Part shown: positions 12,094 through 19,669 of the stretch, in pieces
Layout: the number at the start of each line of letters is the position of its first letter
How positions within the stretch are numbered: position 1 is the first letter of the stretch
NCBI GenBank assembly: GCA_000151295.1
Contig: GG745343.1
Location: 621,517-671,435, forward strand
Reading direction: 5' to 3'
Length of the DNA stretch: 49,919 bases
From: Allomyces macrogynus ATCC 38327
Lineage: Eukaryota; Blastocladiomycota; Blastocladiomycetes; Blastocladiales; Blastocladiaceae
Made by a program: the position numbers and the translations under genes
The notes under the pieces: model-generated
The model's input: only the letters and a program-made list of their open reading frames with translations
What the model was told of the DNA's origin: nothing
The model's database searches: none

Positions 12094-13701
12094 ATGCCTC
12101 CTAGTCCAGGGACTGTTGCCTGCAGGGCAATTATCAAGAAAATCTTCAAAGAAAATGAAGATGTCATTGAGCCTTACAAGAACGGGAACGGTTTTCGTAT
12201 TAAAAATACAAAACGGAAGAGGGACTATCCAACATCAACGAAGTGGTTCCTGCACGACCTGATGTGGTACTTCGAGTCAATCAAGCGCCAGCCACTGCAG
12301 AGTGAAGAAGACATGAACACACTCAACACATTGGTGGCTCAACTTCCTCCCATGAAACATCGAGGCAATAAAGAGTTTATCAAAGATTCAGAAATTGGCG
12401 GGGACAACATGGACGTGGACAACAATGCAGGGGACGATAGTGAGCAGTCAGACGTCGAAATGCCAAGTGATGAGGATGAACCAGCCAATGCAAATCCCAA
12501 CAGAGATGTACAGTATCCTCCACCAGATGACATGCGGGTGACGCGTGGACGTCAAGTGCCTGAGATTTTTATTGAGGTGCCCCGCCCAGACATGCAAATG
12601 GTGCCCGCTAACCGCTCTCTCCCTCCTGTCATTGCTCCAGGTGACCAACTGGTACCTTCTCTGTCTTACCCTCCCATCCTTGCTCGTCAAATGGCAGAGG
12701 AAACGCCCACTGCACTTGTGCCTATGCTGGGTGCATATAAACAAGCAGTATCAAACGCACGAAACAACAATGGTGTTGCTGGCCCAGTGGGTGCACACTG
12801 GAATCCGGCAGTGGGTGGCAACCACCAGGCAGTCATGCTTGCACAGCAGAATAATACCCTGAACCAACAGAACATTCATAACAGTCTCACCCAGAACAAC
12901 CTCACTCAGAACACACTCAACCAGCAGAACATCCAAAACATTCAGAACATCATTCAGATATACCTGGGCATTGAACCGGCACTCGCCACACTGTTCCAGG
13001 GCATCCAGGCCACATTCCTCAATGTCAGTGAGCGCAACGATGCACTCCTGCAAGCCCTGAGTGGCTTGGAGATGGAACTCAAGGCAGAGGGCGGAAACAC
13101 TGCCCAGCTTGCAAGCCAGTATGTCCAAGAGCAGCTCAAGCGCTTCACAAGCGAGCAAACAGCGCAAAACTATGAAAACAATCGCGAGATTATGGACAAC
13201 AATGCGCGAATCAACAAGCTTGGGCTCATTACAGAATCACTGGCAGACGGACAATCTTCAATGCAGGCAACACTCGACCAAGTCCCTGAACAGCTGTCAT
13301 CCCTCCCTGGCCGTGTCATTGATGCCCTCAACCAGTCAGTCAACAACCCCATCAACAAGCTGTCGGGCACTCTCGAACAGGCGCAAAACACTGTCGAAGT
13401 CATTGGCGCCAATGGTGGGAGCCGGGGCGGCAATGGTGACAATGGGCCTGGGCTCCAGGAGCAGAAGATAATGAATGACACGCTCAAGCAAATTGCCAAC
13501 GTACTCAATCCCACCCCTCGCATGCCATGGGACGACAAGCCACGCATTGTTGACAATTACTTTGCCACTGTTCCCCGTTTCCGCAAGAACCCACGTGCAC
13601 CATTCACAGTACCAGCAAAGGTTGGGGCTCGAGTCATCAAACCCCATGGGCCAAAGGTCTACTATGCCCCACAAGGCTTTGGCGGTGTCCAAGACAAATA
13701 A
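12094..13701 (+). CDS. 535-aa viral protein of unknown function, probable structural protein
   Basis: ATG at 12094 and an uninterrupted frame. The first 80 residues are basic and mixed (IIKKIFKENEDVIEPYKNG), followed by an acidic linker (about residues 95-135), a Pro-rich part and an Asn/Gln/Leu/Thr tract near residues 250-290 with repeated NLTQNTLNQQN-like units. A long predicted helix follows (about 300-430), then a Gly/Asn hinge and a conserved-looking basic tail with Pro, Tyr and Arg. It lies immediately upstream of the packaging ATPase (21-base gap). The mix of disordered linkers and helices fits a minor virion or cement protein, but I do not recognise a family. Confidence 0.6.
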   Translation: MPPSPGTVACRAIIKKIFKENEDVIEPYKNGNGFRIKNTKRKRDYPTSTKWFLHDLMWYFESIKRQPLQSEEDMNTLNTLVAQLPPMKHRGNKEFIKDSEIGGDNMDVDNNAGDDSEQSDVEMPSDEDEPANANPNRDVQYPPPDDMRVTRGRQVPEIFIEVPRPDMQMVPANRSLPPVIAPGDQLVPSLSYPPILARQMAEETPTALVPMLGAYKQAVSNARNNNGVAGPVGAHWNPAVGGNHQAVMLAQQNNTLNQQNIHNSLTQNNLTQNTLNQQNIQNIQNIIQIYLGIEPALATLFQGIQATFLNVSERNDALLQALSGLEMELKAEGGNTAQLASQYVQEQLKRFTSEQTAQNYENNREIMDNNARINKLGLITESLADGQSSMQATLDQVPEQLSSLPGRVIDALNQSVNNPINKLSGTLEQAQNTVEVIGANGGSRGGNGDNGPGLQEQKIMNDTLKQIANVLNPTPRMPWDDKPRIVDNYFATVPRFRKNPRAPFTVPAKVGARVIKPHGPKVYYAPQGFGGVQDK

Positions 13702-13722
13702 TTTTCAGCGTAATGTATAACC

Positions 13723-14529
13723 ATGTTCACTGTGAAAGCACTTGACAACCAGGCCCATTGTCCCTATCTGGTCCCCAAGATACCAGCAACTGTGACCCTG
13801 CTTGGGCCCAAAGCATCCGGGAAATCAACAGTCGCCTTGAACATGATTTTGTCACCACAGTGTTGGCGGCACTGTTTCTCGAAAATATATGTGCTCTCTC
13901 CGACCTCACACCTTGACCCAAAGTGGCAGCAGCTTACCGAAACGCCTGTCCTCAAACACGACCCCAAAGCTCCCTACAACCCGGAGCTGCTCACCATGTC
14001 GCGTGACTGCTTTATTCACGAGGTTGACGAAATGGAGGCCAAATTAAAGGAAATCGCTATGCTCCAGGACCCAGAGAAGCGCGACTTTACAAAGCACCCT
14101 GGGACCATTGACAACATTCTCATCATGCTGGACGACATTGCAGGCACAAATTTTGCCCGCTCGCGCTTCCTAGACAGCTTCATTGCGCTGTCACACCATC
14201 GAAAGTGCTCCATGATTATGTCAGTGCAGCTGTTCAAGGCCATTTTGCTGCTTGCTCACAACAACATGTTGTATTATGTGCTGTTTGAGACATACAACAA
14301 TAACAAGTTGCGGACCATTTATGATGCATGTGGAGGTCCATTCACGTGGGAAGAGTTTCTGGCAGTGTGCAATGAGATTTTCGCAACGCCACATGCGACT
14401 TTGAACATCAATATGCAAAACCCAGGTGTCAGGTATCGTTACATCAATTCATTCCACTCCTTTATCATGCGAAGACAGCATCTGGATGAAGATGAATATT
14501 CGGAATTTTTTTTCTTTGCAAGTTTGTAA
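13723..14529 (+). CDS. DNA-packaging ATPase (A32/FtsK-HerA-like)
   Basis: A 268-residue P-loop ATPase predicted to pump the viral genome into the capsid. Walker A is LLGPKASGKST (residues 27-37) and Walker B is ILIMLDDI (132-139), followed by a Thr/Asn-containing strand and SHHRKCSMIMSVQLF, which resembles the sensor strand of the A32 family. Length and position directly before the capsid gene match PLVs and virophages. The start ATG lies 21 bases after the previous stop. The frame is open with no damage. Confidence 0.82.
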   Translation: MFTVKALDNQAHCPYLVPKIPATVTLLGPKASGKSTVALNMILSPQCWRHCFSKIYVLSPTSHLDPKWQQLTETPVLKHDPKAPYNPELLTMSRDCFIHEVDEMEAKLKEIAMLQDPEKRDFTKHPGTIDNILIMLDDIAGTNFARSRFLDSFIALSHHRKCSMIMSVQLFKAILLLAHNNMLYYVLFETYNNNKLRTIYDACGGPFTWEEFLAVCNEIFATPHATLNINMQNPGVRYRYINSFHSFIMRRQHLDEDEYSEFFFFASL

Positions 14530-14538
14530 ACCCTCAAC

Positions 14539-15852
14539 ATGGCTTCACCCGTGACAAACTTTGCCAATGTCCTCCTGACATCACTTGGCAAGGAGATGAT
14601 TTACACTCTGCCCAAGCAGGCGCCAGTTGCTGACCACACGACCATCAAATTCCCGTGCACACAGGGTTCTGCATTCTCCGCATCTGGCAATGGTCTTGGC
14701 TCGACCATTCGCTTCCAGATTCCGGCCATGAACAAGATTGTGGACCTCTCAGCTGGTGTGCGTTTGTCGTTCAAGGCCTTGATGTACAAGGACGCAGCAT
14801 GCACTCAGCCCATGACTGCTGGTGCCCCTGAGACGTACTTTACAGAAGGTATCCACTCATGCGTTCAACGACTGCGTTTGCTCACGTCCAGTGACCAGTT
14901 GCTCGAAGACATCAATGTCTATGGGTTGTTAACCCGCATGCTCAGTGACGCGACGGTCCCTGCCACACTCAAGTCGACAGTGCTGTCAATTGGCCAGGGG
15001 TATGGTGACCCTGTGCACCGCTTGGAGGCCAACCGCCAGTTCATTTTCCTGCTCCACTCTGCCCTCCTGATCCAGGACCACTGGCTCAACCTCAAGCACA
15101 CCTTGGGCCTCATCATAGAAATCACGCTCGCTGAGCCCAAGGCTTGCATGATTGACACCATGGGCACGGTTGGTGGCTACGTGGTCAGTGAGCCATACCT
15201 AATGGTCGATACAGTGACCCTGCATGCTGCACAACTCAGTCAACTCAACGCAGCATGGGCCTCGGCTGGTGGTGTCATGTTCTATGGTACTACTTGGGCA
15301 TGCAAGACACCCGCCTTTGTCACCCCCACGGGCTCAATTGTCGTGTCGGACCGCCACAGCTTGCAGAAATGCATCCTCGCATCGTTCCGCACGCCCCAGT
15401 ACCATGGCAAGGCTAATGTGGACCCCCTGGCTCGTGGTCTGCCCATCACAAGTTACCAAATCAAGAATGCTGACGAGATGGTCCAGCTGCGCCCCATTGA
15501 CTGCACAGGCTATGCCCCCAAGGCCCTGCATGAGCTTGAGGTCTTTGCAAAGGGGCACACTGTTGGGGAACTGACACCCGCCAAGTGGGTTGACCGTGGT
15601 TATTCTTCGGGTGGTTCCTTTGTTCCCCCTCAGGGTCAGTTTTTCCTTGCACGCACCTTTGAGACGTCCTCGCTCGTCTCAGGTTCAGACAAGGCCAAGA
15701 AGTTGGGGGTCAACCTCGAAATCCTCACGACTGGTGAGCCATTCCCAGTTGACAACTCGCTTGGCTCAGTCATGTATTGTTGTGACGTCTTTGTTGGCTA
15801 CGTGACCTCGATTTCATTCAATGCTGACGGCTCAGTGGACGTCTTCAATTAA
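14539..15852 (+). CDS. major capsid protein, double jelly-roll type
   Basis: 437 residues, ATG only nine bases after the ATPase stop. The order ATPase - this gene - small protein - penton is the usual PLV arrangement, and the size fits a PLV double jelly-roll capsid protein. The sequence is beta-rich with alternating hydrophobic strands and Gly/Pro loops (for example GLGSTIRFQIPAMNKIVDLS, LRLLTSSDQLLEDINVYG, NLEILTTGEPFPVDNSLGSV). It would form the hexagonal capsomers of the virion. Family assignment rests on length, strand pattern and synteny; a structure prediction would settle it. No frameshift or stop is seen. Confidence 0.75.
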   Translation: MASPVTNFANVLLTSLGKEMIYTLPKQAPVADHTTIKFPCTQGSAFSASGNGLGSTIRFQIPAMNKIVDLSAGVRLSFKALMYKDAACTQPMTAGAPETYFTEGIHSCVQRLRLLTSSDQLLEDINVYGLLTRMLSDATVPATLKSTVLSIGQGYGDPVHRLEANRQFIFLLHSALLIQDHWLNLKHTLGLIIEITLAEPKACMIDTMGTVGGYVVSEPYLMVDTVTLHAAQLSQLNAAWASAGGVMFYGTTWACKTPAFVTPTGSIVVSDRHSLQKCILASFRTPQYHGKANVDPLARGLPITSYQIKNADEMVQLRPIDCTGYAPKALHELEVFAKGHTVGELTPAKWVDRGYSSGGSFVPPQGQFFLARTFETSSLVSGSDKAKKLGVNLEILTTGEPFPVDNSLGSVMYCCDVFVGYVTSISFNADGSVDVFN

Positions 15853-15882
15853 TTTTCTTTTTACAGAGTTAAACCCCCTCCC

Positions 15883-16137
15883 ATGAATATCCGCTCAATT
15901 TGGACCTCATTTAAAACGGCGATTGCCTCCCTTGGCCACTATGTCAAAAACAACTTCAAGAACATTACCACTTGTATTCGTGAAGTCGCCCATTTTGCAT
16001 CAAAAGTTCCTCCACTAGCTGGTCCTGCTGCGTTTGTGTCACGTGCCACCAACATTGCTGATGATATCTATGACCTCTTTGACGCGTGGTCAGGGACAAG
16101 TCCTCCTGACAGTGGTGGAACAGCAGGAGGCGTGTAA
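15883..16137 (+). CDS. small amphipathic viral protein
   Basis: 84 residues between capsid and penton genes. The N-terminal half is basic and amphipathic (WTSFKTAIASLGHYVKNNFK), followed by a hydrophobic Pro/Ala segment and a Gly/Ser-rich acidic tail. Small basic or amphipathic proteins at this position in adintoviruses and adenoviruses act as membrane-disrupting or core proteins (pVI/pX types). That parallel is an inference from position and composition. Confidence 0.55.
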   Translation: MNIRSIWTSFKTAIASLGHYVKNNFKNITTCIREVAHFASKVPPLAGPAAFVSRATNIADDIYDLFDAWSGTSPPDSGGTAGGV

Positions 16138-16159
16138 ATTTTTGCTCAGATAGCTTTAA

Positions 16160-16945
16160 ATGTCAGTCCCTCGCATCAAATACATCACCGTGTGCTCCAA
16201 GGACCTGGAGAATGGGGTCTCATACCGCCTCCCACGCGCTGTCCAAACCCGGGGCATTCGAGTGGTCAGTGCCATGATTCCCAACACGTGGTACAATATC
16301 ACTGAGACCAACAATTACCTTTATGTTGTTGGTCACCGTGGCATTTATGGTCTTTATGGTGCCATTGAGGTGCCTCCTGCATACTACACTCCACAGTCAC
16401 TTGTCGATAAACTCACAGAACTGCTCAACAACTCTAGTGCCAAAGCTCAATGGGAAGGGGTGAGGTCTGTGACTTGGAACCCGGCCACTGGTCGTGTCAC
16501 CATCGCCAACACTACCATGGGCTTCCGTATCGAGCACAAAAAACCAAATAGCATTCACCGAAACCTCGGGTTTGGCACTGAGCCTTGGTCAGATGATGAC
16601 GTTGTGAATGCTGCAAATCAACCCAAAACAATAACTGGAAAATATGCCATTGGTCTTGCCCGCATTGAGACGATTCACCTCAAGTCCAACCTTGGGACCA
16701 TGTTGGCAGACTACACCCACTCGTCCTTCCCCAATGCTGGCTCACTCGTGGCGTCTTTCCATGTGCAGGGCGGTTGGGGGCAGTCATTCGTGTACCAGAA
16801 CTCGTCCACTGAATTCTTTAATTTTGATTCAAAAGCCATCACCAAGGAAATCACAGAGATTGAGCTTGAGCTGTGTGACGACAAGCTGTGACCCATCAAC
16901 TTCAATGGCCACAACTGGACCATCCAGCTCGCATTCCTGACGTAA
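16160..16945 (+). pseudogene. penton-like minor capsid protein with premature TGA
   Basis: ATG at 16160; TGA at 16889-16891 ends the frame at 243 residues. Reading on in the same frame gives 17 more residues (PINFNGHNWTIQLAFLT) to a TAA at 16943-16945. That tail fits the C-terminal strand typical of PLV and virophage penton proteins, so the TGA looks like a mutation. The protein would be a single jelly roll occupying the capsid vertices. The N-terminal part (SKDLENGVSYRLPRAVQTRG, then VVSAMIPNTWYNI) resembles penton N-termini that begin with a strand about capsid docking. It lies 22 bases after the small amphipathic gene. Confidence 0.7.
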
Positions 16946-16969
16946 ATTTATTTTGATTGTATATAGTAA

Positions 16970-17068
16970 ATGCTCGGCTTTGAAGTTGCGATTCTGTGCG
17001 TGAACGTCGTCATCCTCCTGTCACAGTTTGCCATCATTGGCTACAATGCCCGCCACAACAAGGGCTGA
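16970..17068 (+). CDS. 32-aa single-pass membrane peptide
   Basis: ATG at 16970 to TGA at 17066-17068. Nearly the whole peptide is one hydrophobic helix (about residues 5-24, VAILCVNVVILLSQFAIIG) followed by a basic Asn/Arg/His/Lys end. An AT-rich spacer with TATATAG precedes the ATG, as before other genes of this module. Tiny membrane proteins occur in the late module of PLVs and virophages; function unknown. Confidence 0.5.
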   Translation: MLGFEVAILCVNVVILLSQFAIIGYNARHNKG

Positions 17069-17218
17069 AAATTTAATAGTGACTAAGTTTAAACGCACAT
17101 GTGCTTTGAAATTTTATCCAAGAGAAGAGACAAAGGCAATGAAGGCTCTCATGACACCCACAAAAGACGCCCACCAGCAAGAGGCCAAGAATGTGAAGCA
17201 TTGACTCTTGTATGGCAA

Positions 17219-18064
17219 TCAGTAGCGCACAGTGGCACCAAGTGGCAGCAAATTGTCATTGAGTGGGTCGTCGTTGCGTGTTTTCTTTGCTTTCAGGTCT
17301 TCAAAGTATGCCTTGGACTCTTCCTTGGGCATCTCGTGAGCCTCATTGGGGGACAGACCACCAGTGCCTTTCCATGACAAAGAGTTCAGCGAGTCCTGGA
17401 ATCGAGGGAGAGCCATGGGCCAGTCCTTGTAGCCTTGCTGTAGGTACATGTTGACATAACGCCGCACCTGTTTATTAAGTGACTCAATCATGCCCTGGCC
17501 CATTGGCACGTGTGGGCGGCTGAGGACACACCAAAGGTTCGGGTCGTGTTTCAACACAGCAAATTCAGCACCATTGTCCATGTGGATGGTTGGCTTTTTG
17601 CCAAAGTGCTCGTGCTTGGCAATTTTCTTGAATGCGAGGTACACTGTGTCCTCCGTCTTTTTCTTGAGCGGTTCCACAAACAACTTGCGACTAGCCATGT
17701 CCACCACATTCAAAATATAGCGATAGACATTCCACACACGGCCTTCGCCCATGTCAATAAGGTCCATCTGGTAGACACGTGAAACAGAGGTGGCCTGGAT
17801 GCGCTGAATGTCGCGTTTGGGAGGTGGCTGCTTGTTGCGCTGGTACAGCTCCTGTGTGTTCAGCCATTCCCGAACCTGGTTGCAGTAAATGTGGGGGAGA
17901 GTCAATGGCGCCTCACGCACAACTGCCTCGTACAGAGCGTGGTACCCCGCGCCTGGGAACCGCTCATAAAATAGCCGTTTCAGGAAGAGCTCTTGGGGTG
18001 CGCCCAGTGGCTGGCGATTTGGGTCATTGCTGTGGTTCTGTTCCTTGGACTGCTTCTTGGCCAT
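17219..18064 (-). CDS. retroviral-type (rve) DDE integrase
   Basis: 281 residues, ATG at 18064. Catalytic core residues are D101 (YQMDLIDM), D163 (IHMDNGAEF) and E194 (GMIESLNKQV), the D,D,E triad of the rve family, with a helical N-terminal domain ahead and a short C-terminal tail. Polinton/Maverick elements use such an enzyme to insert their DNA. No HHCC zinc finger is evident. It is convergent with the capsid module and the first of three minus-strand genes. The frame is intact, so the protein could be functional. Confidence 0.85.
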   Translation of the reverse strand: MAKKQSKEQNHSNDPNRQPLGAPQELFLKRLFYERFPGAGYHALYEAVVREAPLTLPHIYCNQVREWLNTQELYQRNKQPPPKRDIQRIQATSVSRVYQMDLIDMGEGRVWNVYRYILNVVDMASRKLFVEPLKKKTEDTVYLAFKKIAKHEHFGKKPTIHMDNGAEFAVLKHDPNLWCVLSRPHVPMGQGMIESLNKQVRRYVNMYLQQGYKDWPMALPRFQDSLNSLSWKGTGGLSPNEAHEMPKEESKAYFEDLKAKKTRNDDPLNDNLLPLGATVRY

Positions 18065-18089
18065 CTTTATTACAAGTACTCAACAAAAT

Positions 18090-19240
18090 CTATTCCACGT
18101 CCGGGCGGTAGTAATGGTCCAGCACAGCCAGACTGTGCCTGCACGCAGAGAACCGGGCATTGAGCTCCTCATAGGTCATGGCATTGCGCTTGTACTGACC
18201 CAGGTCGTGGGTCACGTGAGCCTTGCGGAAATTGACTGTGGTTGCGCCATTGAGCTCTGGGATGCTCTGTGATGCCGTGCAGATGAGTTTTGAATAGCGG
18301 TCAAAGCTCTTATCCTTGTCCTCGTCCACCAAATTGGCGAAAACAAATTTCTGACCCGTTTTGGCTCGCTCTTGGACACTTGTGGCAATGTGACTGGTGA
18401 ATGCTGGGTCAATGAGCACATTGATGCGGTACCCCTTGTCCTTGGCCTTTTCGCTCATAATTGGGCCACACATCCATGTGTGCTCACCCTCAACTTCAAG
18501 GTAGGGGTAGTCCTCTGTCTTGGTACATGTCAAGTACACTGGGTCGCACCGCAGGCCCACAGCAGCTGAAATGAAAATGGCCAGGAGGCCGTCTGGCAAT
18601 GGCTGGACAGGGACAGTTGCTGCATAGGCTTTGCACTGGTCGAGGGACACTACCAGAGGCATTTTTGCATTGAGCACACTGCTCATCTTGTCCTTGGTTT
18701 TGCGCCACTCATGGCACTGGTGGTGGAGGTCCTCAATGTCCACGTTCGAGAAACGTTTGCCCGACAGCTTGATGCTGTTCAAGGCACCTTGAGCTGACGC
18801 ACATTCATCAGGTCAAACAGCCATGACCATTCGGCGACAATGTCGAGCCCCTCACTCCCTTTCATCTGCAACACATTGCCCTTGAACCACGTCAGCATGT
18901 TTTCACGGCGCTTTTTGGTGGCCTTTTCGCACGGCTTGTCATTGGCCTTGTGGGTGTACTCCTTGAGGAGCAGTTCGAAAACAAATTCCTCGAGTGGCTC
19001 GTGTTCCTGAATCACAATCTCTGATTCCGAATCAGCAATGGGAAGCTCAATAACTTCCTCGGGCTGGTCCTCTGGCTGGTCCTGGAGTGGTTCCTGGGGC
19101 CAGTCCTCGACCTTCACACCCATGGCTGTCTGGAATCGTTTGACGAATTGTGTCATGATTGTAACACCATGTTCAAGCTGAGTAATGCGGTTCAGCATGA
19201 CGGCCTGACCCTCGAGAAGCTGCTGAAGAATCTGTTCCAT
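18090..19240 (-). pseudogene. probable tyrosine recombinase split over two overlapping frames
   Basis: The upstream frame (ATG 19240, stop at 18779) has an N-terminal coiled coil, an acidic linker and a helical segment like a core-binding domain. The downstream frame (from about 18782 to 18090) overlaps it by four bases in the -1 frame and has no ATG at its start, so the two were one protein or are joined by frameshifting. The second part has the recombinase pattern: VGLRCDPVYLT with the first Arg (residue 78), a VNFRKAHVTHDL box with the second Arg but Val in place of the usual His, and RHSLAVLDHYYRP with His and the candidate Tyr near the C-terminus. It is 26 bases upstream of the integrase. 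The assignment is by motif spacing; a catalytically altered DNA-binding protein is the alternative. Confidence 0.5.
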
Positions 19241-19296
19241 GTTTGTTTATCCTAGGACAAAAAATAAAAATCCTAGGCCCAAAACGCGTTTGAGAA

Positions 19297-19539
19297 CTAA
19301 AGGCAACGATAGCAGACCGAGTAAATTGCTTTGATTGGCTTGCCACAGTGGCACTTCTTCATGGCACCTGTCTTTTGAATGTGGCATCGATAACAAACAT
19401 GGTAATGGTCTTCGTAAACAAGCTTGGTGCACCCCATTGACTCACAACGCTTTGCATTTTGCATGCACGACAAGCATGTTGGGTACTTGGTCGTGTTTTC
19501 CTGGTGGCACTTGACGCAGATGCCTGTCATGGGGAACAT
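19297..19539 (-). CDS. small cysteine-rich zinc-ribbon protein
   Basis: 80 residues from ATG 19539. Cys pairs recur through its length: CVKC, CLSC, CESMGC, CYRC, CHCG and CYRC, with intervening His, which suggests two or three zinc-binding modules of treble-clef or ribbon type. It lies head-to-head with the primase-helicase gene, separated by 130 bases that must hold both promoters. Such proteins are often DNA- or RNA-binding regulators; no specific family recognised. Confidence 0.6.
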   Translation of the reverse strand: MFPMTGICVKCHQENTTKYPTCLSCMQNAKRCESMGCTKLVYEDHYHVCYRCHIQKTGAMKKCHCGKPIKAIYSVCYRCL

Positions 19540-19669
19540 TGCAGAAGAGGTTGTTGATTGTTAATTCAGTGCTGGACTTAATTGAGCGACTATCAATGCG
19601 TTTCAACGCATTTCAAACTCAGGATGTCTCCCCATATTTCTTTTGCAGCAAATCCCAACTCAGAGACAA

